A stretch of DNA of 11,499 nt from Prolixibacteraceae bacterium UBA6162 (GCA_002428215.1 DIUI01000017.1:1-11499), one strand, 5' to 3'. Positions 1 through 6,984 are shown, counted from the first letter of the stretch. Notes: generated from the letters alone by a model not told the origin. Program-made: numbers and translations.

Positions 1-362
1 CCATCAAGGTGGAGTGGCTCTTTTAGTTGAAGATTCATTCGGTGCATGTACCCATTGATGATTTCGAAATTTCGCTCGAGTTTATGATAAAGGGCTTCGA
101 GTTCCTCTTCATTCGCAACGAAATTATCGAGCAAAAATTGAGTAAAATCGGCGGGGTTGCCATCTTCGGAACGCCAGAGTGCTGCAGTTTGCTCAACCCC
201 TCTTTTAATGCGAAAGGTTGATTCTGTTCCATGTTTTTCGATAAGAAGTTCAATGGCTTCCAATTTCGTTTTTTCATCCATGGCAGAGTGGCTTGGAATT
301 TCGGTTTTTGGGGAACACGACATTATGGGGATAAGGAGTGCCAGAAAGGTTAAATATCGCAT
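1..362 (-). CDS. Putative lipoprotein, N-terminal part, runs off the left edge
   Basis: An open frame with no stop runs from the ATG at 362 to the window edge, giving 120 complete codons. Residues 1-15 form a short type II signal peptide (MRYLTFLALLIPIMS) ending in a lipobox I-M-S with Cys16 as the predicted lipidated residue, so the product should be exported and anchored in a membrane. The rest is hydrophilic and rich in Glu, Leu and Lys. It has a helical look, with segments such as EAIELLIEKHG (35-45), ALWRSEDG (61-68) and ERNFEIINGYMHRMNLQLKEP (96-116). I do not recognise the family and assign no function; the full protein is probably much larger. The gene has its own promoter-like sequence just upstream (385-413), and an inverted repeat ends 2 bases before the start codon. 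The frame is supported by its length, the signal peptide and the promoter. Shorter frames on the other strand here look like shadows. Confidence 0.8.
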   Translation of the reverse strand, partial: MRYLTFLALLIPIMSCSPKTEIPSHSAMDEKTKLEAIELLIEKHGTESTFRIKRGVEQTAALWRSEDGNPADFTQFLLDNFVANEEELEALYHKLERNFEIINGYMHRMNLQLKEPLHLD

Positions 363-364
363 GA

Positions 365-386
365 TGGTCAACTGTTTAATTGACCA
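365..386. repeat. 7-bp inverted repeat between promoter and lipoprotein start
   Basis: TGGTCAA at 365-371 is the exact reverse complement of TTGACCA at 380-386, with an 8-base spacer. It overlaps the edge of the -7 element and ends 2 bases before the ATG at 362. It could be an operator, or in RNA a small hairpin limiting ribosome access to the start. It has no T-run, so it is a poor terminator for the upstream hemolysin III-like gene. Confidence 0.5.
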
Positions 387-413
387 AAAGTAGGCATAAA
401 TATTTTCCGACAA
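385..413 (-). promoter_or_regulatory. Bacteroidota-type promoter of the lipoprotein gene
   Basis: Read on the minus strand, TACTTTTG at 392-385 matches the Bacteroidota -7 consensus TAnnTTTG exactly. A TTG at 413-411 stands 18 bases upstream of it, within the 17-23 spacing described for this phylum's primary sigma factor. Transcription would begin about 15-20 bases before the ATG at 362, giving a very short leader. Confidence 0.55.
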
Positions 414-428
414 GAACTGTCTTTAATC

Positions 429-1082
429 CTAAAGGCTGTATAATACTGCAAAAAAGTGGTTAATGCTGCCTCCGAGAACAAAAAGATGCCAAATGCCGTG
501 ACCGAATGGAAGTTTACGCCACGCATAAAAGATTACGCCAACGGTGTAGGATAATCCACCAATAAGCAGAAATAAAAGGCTTGTGGCAGGCAGATTTTTG
601 ATCATTGAGTTGAGGATAAAGATAAACATCCATCCCAGTATCAGATAAATCAGGACCATTGGCCTGCGGTATTTGTAGAGGTGTATTGAGCGAATAACAA
701 CTCCGGTTATGGCCACAGTCCATATAATACCAAAAAATGTCCATCCCAATGCTCCCCTAAGCGTGGTGAGCAGGAAAGGGGTGTATGTTCCGGCAATAAG
801 AACGAAAATTGCTGCATGGTCGAACCGCGCAAAAACATTCCTTGCAGCGGGTTTGGAGAAACTATGGTATAGGGTAGATGATGTGTAAAGGATTACCAGT
901 GAGGCACCAAAGATGGAAAAACTCACCACATGCCATGCATTGCCCTTAATTGCGGCTGCTACAATAAGAATAACCAGGGCTGCAATGCTTAGAAGAACAC
1001 CAATACCATGCGTTACACTGTTTACAATCTCTTCGGCTGAGGTGAGCTCTCTTCGATTGGGCTCCAAATGATTACGGGTCAT
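429..1082 (-). CDS. Hemolysin III / YqfA / PAQR-family membrane protein
   Basis: A 217-residue polytopic membrane protein of the hemolysin III (HlyIII, PAQR superfamily) group, with about seven hydrophobic segments. Family marks are visible in order: EEIVNSVTHGIG (17-28), SSTLYHS (68-74), FDHAAIF (87-93), AGTYTPF (97-103) and HGIWHLFVLGGS (195-206) followed by H209. The conserved His73, Asp88, His195 and His199 are those expected to bind a metal in PAQR proteins. Despite the name, bacterial members are mostly uncharacterised and linked to membrane homeostasis; haemolysis should not be assumed. The frame can be extended to a TTG at 1109, but that TTG is part of a TAnnTTTG promoter element, so the ATG at 1082 is preferred. 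The length fits the usual 210-230 residues. It appears to be a single-gene transcript. Confidence 0.9.
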   Translation of the reverse strand: MTRNHLEPNRRELTSAEEIVNSVTHGIGVLLSIAALVILIVAAAIKGNAWHVVSFSIFGASLVILYTSSTLYHSFSKPAARNVFARFDHAAIFVLIAGTYTPFLLTTLRGALGWTFFGIIWTVAITGVVIRSIHLYKYRRPMVLIYLILGWMFIFILNSMIKNLPATSLLFLLIGGLSYTVGVIFYAWRKLPFGHGIWHLFVLGGSINHFFAVLYSL

Positions 1083-1106
1083 TATAATTGGTGTGTTGTT
1101 TGGATA

Positions 1107-1114
1107 CAAAGATA
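1107..1114 (-). promoter_or_regulatory. -7 promoter element of the hemolysin III-like gene
   Basis: On the minus strand TATCTTTG at 1114-1107 matches TAnnTTTG exactly and lies 24 bases before the ATG at 1082. No TTG lies at the usual 17-23 base spacing upstream; that space is filled by the inverted repeat at 1115-1149. An activator or repressor site may replace the -33 element. Confidence 0.45.
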
Positions 1115-1149
1115 ATAATTCGAATAAACTTTTGGTTTATTCGAATTAT
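1115..1149. repeat. 15-bp perfect inverted repeat (operator or hairpin)
   Basis: ATAATTCGAATAAAC at 1115-1129 and GTTTATTCGAATTAT at 1135-1149 are exact reverse complements, separated by the 5-base loop TTTTG. It lies 24 bases past the stop of the dehydrogenase gene and directly against the -7 element of the next gene. The stem is AT-rich and no T-run follows it on the minus strand, so it is an atypical intrinsic terminator. Its position over the -10 to -45 region suits a regulator site. Both roles are possible. Confidence 0.7.
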
Positions 1150-1172
1150 ATCTCACAATTTTTAACACAATC

Positions 1173-2390
1173 TCAATCAGCAACACTAACATAGTCTTGC
1201 AGGTAGGAAAAGCGCGGGGTTAACTTACCATGCTGAGTTATGGTTGCTCTCTCCAGAATATTGTCGGGGTCTGTGCCTGAAAGAGCAGGTACAACTTTAT
1301 TTATAAGATTTCTTCCGAAATCTTCCGATGCATCGCGTGGCAGTTCGCAGGGAAGGTTGTCAACTGCCATTACCGTTATGTTCCCTGGATGAGTAAAAGG
1401 TGCATCTGTTTGCCGGGTGTTTGGATTGTAGTCGTATAGAGGTTCATCGATGGTAGATGCGTGGCGGGTGGTTGGTATCGATCCATCTATGTCGCATGTA
1501 ATGTCTGCAATGACCTTTATCCTGAACTCCTTATTGCTGGTGTCGTTCAACGAAAACAGGGGAGGGGCTTTAGGATCCCAGTAGGCAGCCCCGATTAAAA
1601 GATCGGTTTTGGGCAGAAATTGCTGAAAGTTGCCCAGATATTCAGTGGGGTGGTTGAAAAAGTGGAGCAGGTCGAAAGGTTTACCATCGCGGTGTTTGTT
1701 GTAGTCGCCCGGATGGAGTTGCACAAATTCGGGTTCAGACAGATCTTTGTTTGCAAGAAATTCATCAACCGTTACCTGTTTTAACTTTAGGTGGTTAAGG
1801 AGTTCCAGAACCCCTCCGGCAACACGGCCATCGCCTGTAACGACAATTTTAATTGGCGGCACCTTAATCGACGATAAGGTTTGGAGCATTTCAGACAAGT
1901 TGTAACAGAGGTAAGCAGGCTTCAGGCTGAATTGCTGAAAACGCAGCCCCCAGGCTCTTATTCCGTTGTAAGCGCCCACCAATCCTGCATACCGGCCAAA
2001 GCCTATGATTCTCATTTGTTGCTTATCGGTAAGCACCTCATAGTCGATTAGTCGTATCTTTTTGCGTAAGATTTCCTGCAGCAAAGCACGGTTGTATGCT
2101 TGCTTTTTAATGGTGTGCGAAAAAAAGAAATAGGTTTTTCCTGCAATCAATAGATGGGCCGGAACCTCTTTTACGCCCATCAGAATATCGCAATCATCCA
2201 TTTTATCAACAACTTCCACCTGATTTTCCTGATACTCCTTATCACTGAAACATCTAAAGGGAGAGGATTGCACTACAATCCTGAGGTTAGGAAACTGCTG
2301 CATGAGTTGTCTGCACTGTTTCGGGGTAAAGGGGACTCGCTTGTCGTGCGGAAGTTTGCCTTCGCGCAAAATCCCTATGGTTGTTTGCAT
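1173..2390 (-). CDS. Saccharopine/alanine dehydrogenase-like NAD-dependent oxidoreductase (LYS1-like)
   Basis: A 405-residue soluble enzyme of the alanine dehydrogenase/PNT superfamily, closest by eye to NAD-dependent saccharopine dehydrogenase (LYS1 and the lysine-ketoglutarate reductase domain of AASS). The N-terminal signature GILREGKLPHDKRVPFTP (6-23) is followed by MGVKEVP (71-77) with Lys74, and FFFSHT (88-93) with His92; these correspond to the catalytic Lys/His pair of LYS1. The dinucleotide-binding loop is VTGDGRVAGG (184-193). The C-terminal half carries AAYWDP (268-273), IADITCDIDGSIPTTRHAST (294-313) and VDNLPCELPRDAS (343-355), all LYS1/AASS hallmarks. It probably joins or splits an amino acid and a 2-oxoacid with NAD(H). 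The substrate cannot be read from sequence, and many Bacteroidota relatives are labelled alanine dehydrogenase. It starts 18 bases after nadD stops and is probably the last gene of the yicC-gmk-nadD transcript. Confidence 0.85.
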   Translation of the reverse strand: MQTTIGILREGKLPHDKRVPFTPKQCRQLMQQFPNLRIVVQSSPFRCFSDKEYQENQVEVVDKMDDCDILMGVKEVPAHLLIAGKTYFFFSHTIKKQAYNRALLQEILRKKIRLIDYEVLTDKQQMRIIGFGRYAGLVGAYNGIRAWGLRFQQFSLKPAYLCYNLSEMLQTLSSIKVPPIKIVVTGDGRVAGGVLELLNHLKLKQVTVDEFLANKDLSEPEFVQLHPGDYNKHRDGKPFDLLHFFNHPTEYLGNFQQFLPKTDLLIGAAYWDPKAPPLFSLNDTSNKEFRIKVIADITCDIDGSIPTTRHASTIDEPLYDYNPNTRQTDAPFTHPGNITVMAVDNLPCELPRDASEDFGRNLINKVVPALSGTDPDNILERATITQHGKLTPRFSYLQDYVSVAD

Positions 2391-2408
2391 ATATGAGCGT
2401 AATGAAGG

Positions 2409-3029
2409 TTAACGGTAAAAACCCTTTTTTTCAATTTGTTTCCAAACCCTTTCAGGCACCAGATGGTTCATGTTTTTTCCCAGTAGAATAGCCTCGCGGA
2501 TGAATGTGGATGAAATATCAAGATGGGGTGCTTCTGCGATTGTAATGTTAGGCGTTCCTTCGGAGATCGGAATGGGAAATCCGGGCCGGGGGTATACCAG
2601 AAATGGAAAATTGCGAAGAATGGTTTCGTATTCTTTCCATTGTGGAAGTGTTTTTAGATTGTCTGATCCGATAATGATAGAAAAGTGGTGGTCGGGATAT
2701 TTTTGGGTCAGCCATGCGAGTGTATCAATGGTGTATGAGGGTTTGGGCAGTCTGAATTCGACATCGATAACGCGGAAGCGATGATCGTCGCCTACTGCAA
2801 GATGCATGAGTTCGAGACGATCGGTATCGCGCAGAAGGGTTTCGTTATTTTTCAGCGGGTTTTGCGGTGATACTACGAACCAAAGCTGGTTGATATCGGT
2901 ATATTCCACGATATAGCTGGCAATGGCCATGTGTCCGATGTGTATCGGATTGAAGGAACCAAAATAGAGCCCGATTTTTCGGCTGTATCGGTCGGGTGGG
3001 AGCAGTATGTTGAAAAGTTCAGTTACCAC
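2409..3029 (-). CDS. nadD: Nicotinate-nucleotide adenylyltransferase
   Basis: Joins nicotinate mononucleotide and ATP to give deamido-NAD, a late step of NAD synthesis in the cytoplasm. The nucleotidyltransferase marks are all present: GSFNPIHIGH (24-33, the HxGH ATP-binding motif as HIGH), SPQNPLK (54-60), SYTIDTL (98-104), IGSDNL (120-125) and the C-terminal ISSTFIR (172-178). The length of 206 residues includes about 17 residues before the usual beginning of the fold (RKIGLYFGSF). The start used is a GTG at 3029, 9 bases past the gmk stop, since no ATG lies between the gmk stop and the core motif. An AGGAAG stretch precedes the GTG closely. The real start could be another non-ATG codon a little downstream. 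It is tightly linked to gmk and the dehydrogenase gene. Confidence 0.94.
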   Translation of the reverse strand: MVTELFNILLPPDRYSRKIGLYFGSFNPIHIGHMAIASYIVEYTDINQLWFVVSPQNPLKNNETLLRDTDRLELMHLAVGDDHRFRVIDVEFRLPKPSYTIDTLAWLTQKYPDHHFSIIIGSDNLKTLPQWKEYETILRNFPFLVYPRPGFPIPISEGTPNITIAEAPHLDISSTFIREAILLGKNMNHLVPERVWKQIEKKGFYR

Positions 3030-3038
3030 CTTCCTGAT

Positions 3039-3620
3039 TTAAAGGTTGAGGAATTCAATCAGCAGGTTTTCTGCTTCTTTACAAGCGTTCTCGAGGTGTT
3101 CATTTACGATTATATGGTCGAATTTTGGCGCAAATGTAAGTTCGTAAGCGGCTTTGGAAACCCGCATGGCAATTTTTTCATGGCTTTCGGTTGAACGGGC
3201 AAGGAGTCGTTTTTCCAGGGCATCGATCGAAGGTGGTTGCACAAAAATGGCTATTGCCTTTTTTCCGAAGATCTTTTTCAGGTTGAGACCACCAACTACG
3301 TCCACATCAAAGAGGGCTGCCTGTCCGAGATTCCATATACGTTCAATTTCACTTTTCAGTGTGCCGTATCGAATACCCTGATAAACCTCTTCCCATTCGA
3401 TGAATGCATCTTCCTTGACCTTCCTGTCAAATGTTTCATCCGAGAGAAAATAGTAGTCGTGTCCATCCGATTCCCCCTTCCGGGGCGGGCGGCTTGTAGC
3501 CGAGATAGAGAATCCCAGTGGTAGTTTTTTTTTAAGCAGATGTTGGACAATGGTGGTTTTTCCGGCACCCGAAGGGGCAGAAAAAATCACAATCTTTTGG
3601 TGGGTTCCGGGCGTGGTCAT
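3039..3620 (-). CDS. gmk: Guanylate kinase
   Basis: Phosphorylates GMP to GDP with ATP, an essential cytoplasmic step of guanine nucleotide supply. The protein has 193 residues, normal for the family. The P-loop is APSGAGKT (15-22). The GMP-binding segment SATSRPPRKGE (40-50) with SDGHDYYF (51-58) follows, and then FIEWEEVYQGIRYGTLKSEI in the lid and base-contact region. DVDVVGGLNLKK corresponds to the conserved D-V-D-x-x-G stretch. Its ATG overlaps the stop of yicC by one base (TGATG at 3622-3618), which suggests translational coupling. The yicC-gmk pairing is widespread in bacteria, and the downstream nadD is also usual near it in Bacteroidota. Confidence 0.97.
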   Translation of the reverse strand: MTTPGTHQKIVIFSAPSGAGKTTIVQHLLKKKLPLGFSISATSRPPRKGESDGHDYYFLSDETFDRKVKEDAFIEWEEVYQGIRYGTLKSEIERIWNLGQAALFDVDVVGGLNLKKIFGKKAIAIFVQPPSIDALEKRLLARSTESHEKIAMRVSKAAYELTFAPKFDHIIVNEHLENACKEAENLLIEFLNL

Positions 3621-4495
3621 CAGAGTACATTCAAAGTCTGTTCCTTAATTCTTTCGAGGTAATCCTTCATCTGCACAACCAGGCGTTGAATATTGCTTTC
3701 ATTTGCTTTTGCACCCAGGGTATTAATTTCGCGACCTATTTCCTGGGTTATGAAGGCCAGCTTTTTGCCATTGGCCTCATGCTCGTTTACGGTTTCAATA
3801 AAATAGTCCAGGTGGTTGGTGAGCCTTACCTTCTCCTCATTAAAATCGAGACGTTCCAGATAAAAGATGAGTTCCTGCTCGTAGCGGTCGGGGTTTGCAT
3901 TGGCACTTGATTGCAGTTTTGCCAGGGCTTCGGTAAGCCGGATTTTGACATTCTCGATGCGCTGTGTTTCGAAAGGAGCGATCTCATTCTGAAGACTTTC
4001 AATTGCTGCGATGCTGGAGCGCAGGTCGGTTTCGAGGGCTTTCCCTTCCTGTAGTCTGAAACTATCGACCTGGTCGATAGCAAGATTAAGGTGCTTGTTC
4101 AGCATACTCCACTCCTCCTCGTTAAGTTGGTCGTACTGCACCTTTACGGTATCGGGCAAGCGCATAATAATCTGAAGTATATCGGCTTCGACGGGAAGGT
4201 TAAGATCGAGGCTTATCTGCTGCAATGCTGAAAAATAGCTCTTAACCACCGACGGATTAATCGTTGCACTGCTGGCATCTCCAAGGCTTTCGACAAATAT
4301 ATTGCAATCGATTTTACCTCTCACCAGCCGGTCAGTAAGCATTCTGCGTATATCAATTTCCTTTTCCCTAAATAGCTGGGGAATTCGCGTATTGATATCC
4401 GTGCTTTTGCTGTTAAGCGATTTTACTTCGATGGTTATCCGCTTATTGTTGATTTCAAATTCGGCTTTCCCGAATCCTGTCATCGATCTGATCAT
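3620..4495 (-). CDS. yicC: YicC family protein (putative endoribonuclease)
   Basis: A 291-residue member of the YicC family, whose members act as RNA-processing endoribonucleases in studied bacteria. The family's opening signature MIRSMTGFGKAEFE begins at the ATG at 4495. It is followed by IEVKSLNSKSTDINTRIP and IDIRRMLTDRLVRGKID in the N-terminal domain. The C-terminal DUF1732-type part ends with FITQEIGREINTLGAKANES and IQRLVVQMKDYLERIKEQ. The middle is rich in predicted helix or coiled coil. The frame can be extended 12 codons to a TTG at 4531, but the conserved signature starts exactly at the ATG, so the shorter start is used. It is the first gene of the likely yicC-gmk-nadD-dehydrogenase unit, and its stop overlaps the gmk start. 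Confidence 0.93.
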   Translation of the reverse strand: MIRSMTGFGKAEFEINNKRITIEVKSLNSKSTDINTRIPQLFREKEIDIRRMLTDRLVRGKIDCNIFVESLGDASSATINPSVVKSYFSALQQISLDLNLPVEADILQIIMRLPDTVKVQYDQLNEEEWSMLNKHLNLAIDQVDSFRLQEGKALETDLRSSIAAIESLQNEIAPFETQRIENVKIRLTEALAKLQSSANANPDRYEQELIFYLERLDFNEEKVRLTNHLDYFIETVNEHEANGKKLAFITQEIGREINTLGAKANESNIQRLVVQMKDYLERIKEQTLNVL

Positions 4496-4511
4496 GGATG
4501 TAAATTTCGCG

Positions 4512-4544
4512 TAAAGGTACGAAATTGACAATAAGCCCCATCAA
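4512..4544 (-). promoter_or_regulatory. Possible promoter for yicC-gmk-nadD
   Basis: On the minus strand TACCTTTA at 4519-4512 differs from TAnnTTTG in only the last base. A TTG at 4544-4542 lies 22 bases upstream, inside the usual spacing. It sits in the 53-base gap between vorC and yicC and could start a separate housekeeping transcript. The match is imperfect. Confidence 0.3.
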
Positions 4545-4548
4545 TCGT

Positions 4549-5094
4549 TTACTGAACACGTGAAACTATCTCCTGCCCTTTCAGAATGGCTTCAAGGTTT
4601 AGCGGAATAAGATTGTGGTACCTTGGTGGCAGCGATTTCTCGAGGCCTTTTTCTACATTGTCGAGACTCACAATGGGGCGCACTTTTAGGTATCCTCCAA
4701 CGATTATCATATTAAACACTCTCGGATTTCCCATAGCTACAGCGGTACGTGTGCCTTCAACCTTATATATTTCGATGTCTTTTCGCGTTGGCGGGTGCAC
4801 AATTCCATTGGGATCGTACAAAAGGACACCACCGGGTTTAACGGTTTTTTCAAATTTATCCATCGACTGCTGATTCAGTATGATGGCAGTATCGAAGGTG
4901 CTGAGTACCGGGGAGCTGATGCGGTAGTCGCTCACAATGACTGTAACGTTGGCTGTACCTCCGCGCATCTCAGGGCCATACGAAGGAAACCATGTGACCT
5001 CTTTGCTATCCATTATACCGGAATAGGCCAAAATTTTACCCATCGAGAGGACACCTTGTCCGCCAAATCCTGCAATGATTAATTCTTCTGTCAT
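4549..5094 (-). CDS. vorC: 2-oxoacid:ferredoxin oxidoreductase, gamma subunit
   Basis: The 181-residue gamma (domain III type) subunit of a CoA-dependent 2-oxoacid:ferredoxin oxidoreductase. It opens with the family signature IIAGFGGQGVLSMGKILAYS (6-25), followed by SYGPEMRGGTANVTVIVSD (38-56) and ILNQQSMDKF (71-80). In this family the gamma subunit helps form the CoA-binding region of the complex. The start is the ATG at 5094, 11 bases after the stop of the beta subunit gene. It is the last gene of the aminotransferase-ferredoxin-alpha-beta-gamma row. The name vorC is by analogy with VOR/KOR operons; substrate choice among branched-chain, aromatic or 2-oxoglutarate-type acids cannot be fixed from this subunit. 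Confidence 0.92.
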   Translation of the reverse strand: MTEELIIAGFGGQGVLSMGKILAYSGIMDSKEVTWFPSYGPEMRGGTANVTVIVSDYRISSPVLSTFDTAIILNQQSMDKFEKTVKPGGVLLYDPNGIVHPPTRKDIEIYKVEGTRTAVAMGNPRVFNMIIVGGYLKVRPIVSLDNVEKGLEKSLPPRYHNLIPLNLEAILKGQEIVSRVQ

Positions 5095-5105
5095 AGGTGG
5101 ATTTT

Positions 5106-5885
5106 TTACTTGGGTTCGGATTTGTCGTTGTCTTTTATTTCACCGGGAGTAAAGATGGGGAACATATGTTCTTCCATCCAGGTATTTGCGCCAACAGGGG
5201 TCATTTTCCATCCCGAATTGCAGGTAGAGACAACCTCAATGAAGGAGATTCCTTTTTTATCCATCACGTTTTTGAATCCTTTTCGTATGGCCGATTTGCA
5301 TTTGCGAACGGTGGCCGCGGTATGAACGGACTGGCGGGTAACGTAATGAACCCCCGGAAGCATGGCAATCATTTCTGTGATTTTTAGCGGGTGGCCGCTC
5401 AGTTCAACGTTTCTGCCTCCCGGCGAGGTAGATGTTTTTTGTCCCAGCAGGGTAGTGGGTGCCATTTGACCGCCCGTCATACCATATATGGCATTGTTGA
5501 TAAAAATCACCAGCAGATTTTCTCCACGGTTGCAGGCATGAAGAATCTCGCCGGCACCGATGGAGGCAAGATCACCATCGCCCTGATAGGTGAAAACTAT
5601 TTTATCGGGATTGGTTCTGGCAATCCCGGTTGCGACGGCAGGGGCCCGGCCGTGGGCAGCCTGTTGCCAGTCGATATCGACGTAATTGTAGGCAAATACC
5701 GCACAACCAACGGGAGATACACCAATGGTTTTTTCCTGTATATCGAGTTCTTCGATAACTTCGGCCAATATTTTATGCACCACACCATGGCTGCAGCCCG
5801 GACAGTAGTGCATAATAGTGTCGATCTGGAGTTTTGATTTGTCGTACACCAGGTTTTCTGGTTTTACAATATCCTTGATATCCAT
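5106..5885 (-). CDS. vorA: 2-oxoacid:ferredoxin oxidoreductase, beta (thiamine diphosphate) subunit
   Basis: The 259-residue subunit that binds thiamine diphosphate. HYCPGCSHG (26-34) and SPVGCAVF (57-64) hold Cys residues conserved in this family. AHGRAPAVATG (77-87) is the usual following motif. The ThDP/Mg motif begins with GDGDLASIGAGEI (102-114) and closes with the paired Asn in FINNAIYGMTGGQ (128-140). It works with alpha, gamma and the ferredoxin-like subunit to turn a 2-oxoacid and CoA into acyl-CoA, CO2 and reduced ferredoxin. The open frame extends 51 codons further to 6038, but that part lies wholly inside the alpha gene and has no family similarity. The ATG at 5885, 4 bases after the alpha stop codon, is the right start. 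Confidence 0.93.
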   Translation of the reverse strand: MDIKDIVKPENLVYDKSKLQIDTIMHYCPGCSHGVVHKILAEVIEELDIQEKTIGVSPVGCAVFAYNYVDIDWQQAAHGRAPAVATGIARTNPDKIVFTYQGDGDLASIGAGEILHACNRGENLLVIFINNAIYGMTGGQMAPTTLLGQKTSTSPGGRNVELSGHPLKITEMIAMLPGVHYVTRQSVHTAATVRKCKSAIRKGFKNVMDKKGISFIEVVSTCNSGWKMTPVGANTWMEEHMFPIFTPGEIKDNDKSEPK

Positions 5886-5889
5886 GGTG

Positions 5890-6984
5890 CTATTCTTTGA
5901 TAAGTTTGGATTCGAGTGCTGCCAGAACTTCGTCGGGTCCCGGCAAAATTCCGCCCATGCGGCCAAAAAATTCAACCGGACGGTTGCATCGGGCGTTAAA
6001 AACCGAGAGTTTGATGTCGTCGACCATCTGACCTGCACTCATTTCAACCGAAAGGAATCCTTTAACATGGCAGGTCATATTGGCGATCTCTTTCGACGGG
6101 AATGGCCATAGTGTAATGGGCCGGAGCAGGCCAACTTTGATTCCTTTCTGTCTACCGAGTTCTACAGCTTTTTCACAGATCCTGGCAGAGGTGCCAAAAG
6201 CGACCAATATATAGTCTGCATCGTCGCACATTAATTTTTCGAAACGCACTTCGTTGGCTTCTATGGTCTGGAATTTCTCCTGAAATCTGAGGTTGTTCTG
6301 TTCCATTTTGTGGGAGTCCATTTCCAGGGAGGTAATTACCCTTTGTGGCTGCCCATTTCTTTTTCCGGTAGTAGCCCAGCTGCCGTTAGACTTCTCGATT
6401 TCTTCGGCTGTCCAGCGAGGAGTAAAATCAGAGAGTTCTACTTTCTCCATCATCTGACCCAGTGCTCCATCGGTTAGAATCATGGCTGGGTTGCGGTATT
6501 TAAATGCAAGGTCGAATGCAAGCGCTACAAAATCGTGCATTTCCTGCACCGATGAGGGTGCCAGGGTGATAAGGCGGTAATCGCCGTGACCTCCCCCTTT
6601 AACTGCCTGGTTGTAGTCGGCCTGCGATGGTTGTATGGTTCCAAGTCCCGGGCCGCCCCGCTGAACATTTACAATCAGACATGGCAGTTCAGCACCGGCA
6701 ATGTATGAGATTCCTTCCATCATAAGACTTACCCCAGGACTAGACGATGAGGTCATGGCTTTCTTTCCGGTAGCCGCAGCTCCATATACCATATTAATGG
6801 AAGCCACTTCGCTCTCGGCTTGCAGAACCACCATCCCGGTGGTTTCCCATGGCCTAAGTTCCATAAGTGTCTCCATTACCTCCGACTGTGGGGTAATGGG
6901 ATATCCAAAGTAGCCATCGCAACCACATCTGATGGCAGCTTCTGCAATGACTTCATTTCCCTTCATTAGTCGTATTTCACCCAT
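5890..6984 (-). CDS. vorB: 2-oxoacid:ferredoxin oxidoreductase, alpha subunit (VorB-type)
   Basis: The 364-residue alpha subunit, containing the pyrimidine-binding (domain I) and domain II parts. Marks in order are LMKGNEVIAEAAIRCGCDGY (6-25), GYPITPQSE (27-35), the catalytic-site glutamate region LQAESEVASINMVYGAA (54-70), TSSSSPGVSLM (78-88), and QRGGPGLGTIQPSQADY (108-124). This set is the one labelled 3-methyl-2-oxobutanoate dehydrogenase subunit VorB in related genomes, so a role with branched-chain 2-oxoacids is the best guess, though relatives also act on 2-oxoglutarate or aromatic oxoacids. The C-terminal part is the transketolase-like domain (VAFGTSARICEKAVELGRQK). The start is the ATG at 6984, 26 bases after the ferredoxin-like gene, and the stop is 4 bases from the vorA start. 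Confidence 0.93.
   Translation of the reverse strand: MGEIRLMKGNEVIAEAAIRCGCDGYFGYPITPQSEVMETLMELRPWETTGMVVLQAESEVASINMVYGAAATGKKAMTSSSSPGVSLMMEGISYIAGAELPCLIVNVQRGGPGLGTIQPSQADYNQAVKGGGHGDYRLITLAPSSVQEMHDFVALAFDLAFKYRNPAMILTDGALGQMMEKVELSDFTPRWTAEEIEKSNGSWATTGKRNGQPQRVITSLEMDSHKMEQNNLRFQEKFQTIEANEVRFEKLMCDDADYILVAFGTSARICEKAVELGRQKGIKVGLLRPITLWPFPSKEIANMTCHVKGFLSVEMSAGQMVDDIKLSVFNARCNRPVEFFGRMGGILPGPDEVLAALESKLIKE

Noticed and set aside
35..277. 80-codon frame on the minus strand at the left edge
   Set aside because: It is another frame of the same strand as the lipoprotein gene. The competing frame has a signal peptide, lipobox, promoter and no stop to the edge, so this one is a shadow.
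5391..5837. 148-codon plus-strand frame
   Set aside because: It lies fully antisense to vorA, has no recognisable domain and has a low-complexity shadow look. The minus-strand frame carries the clear ThDP motifs.
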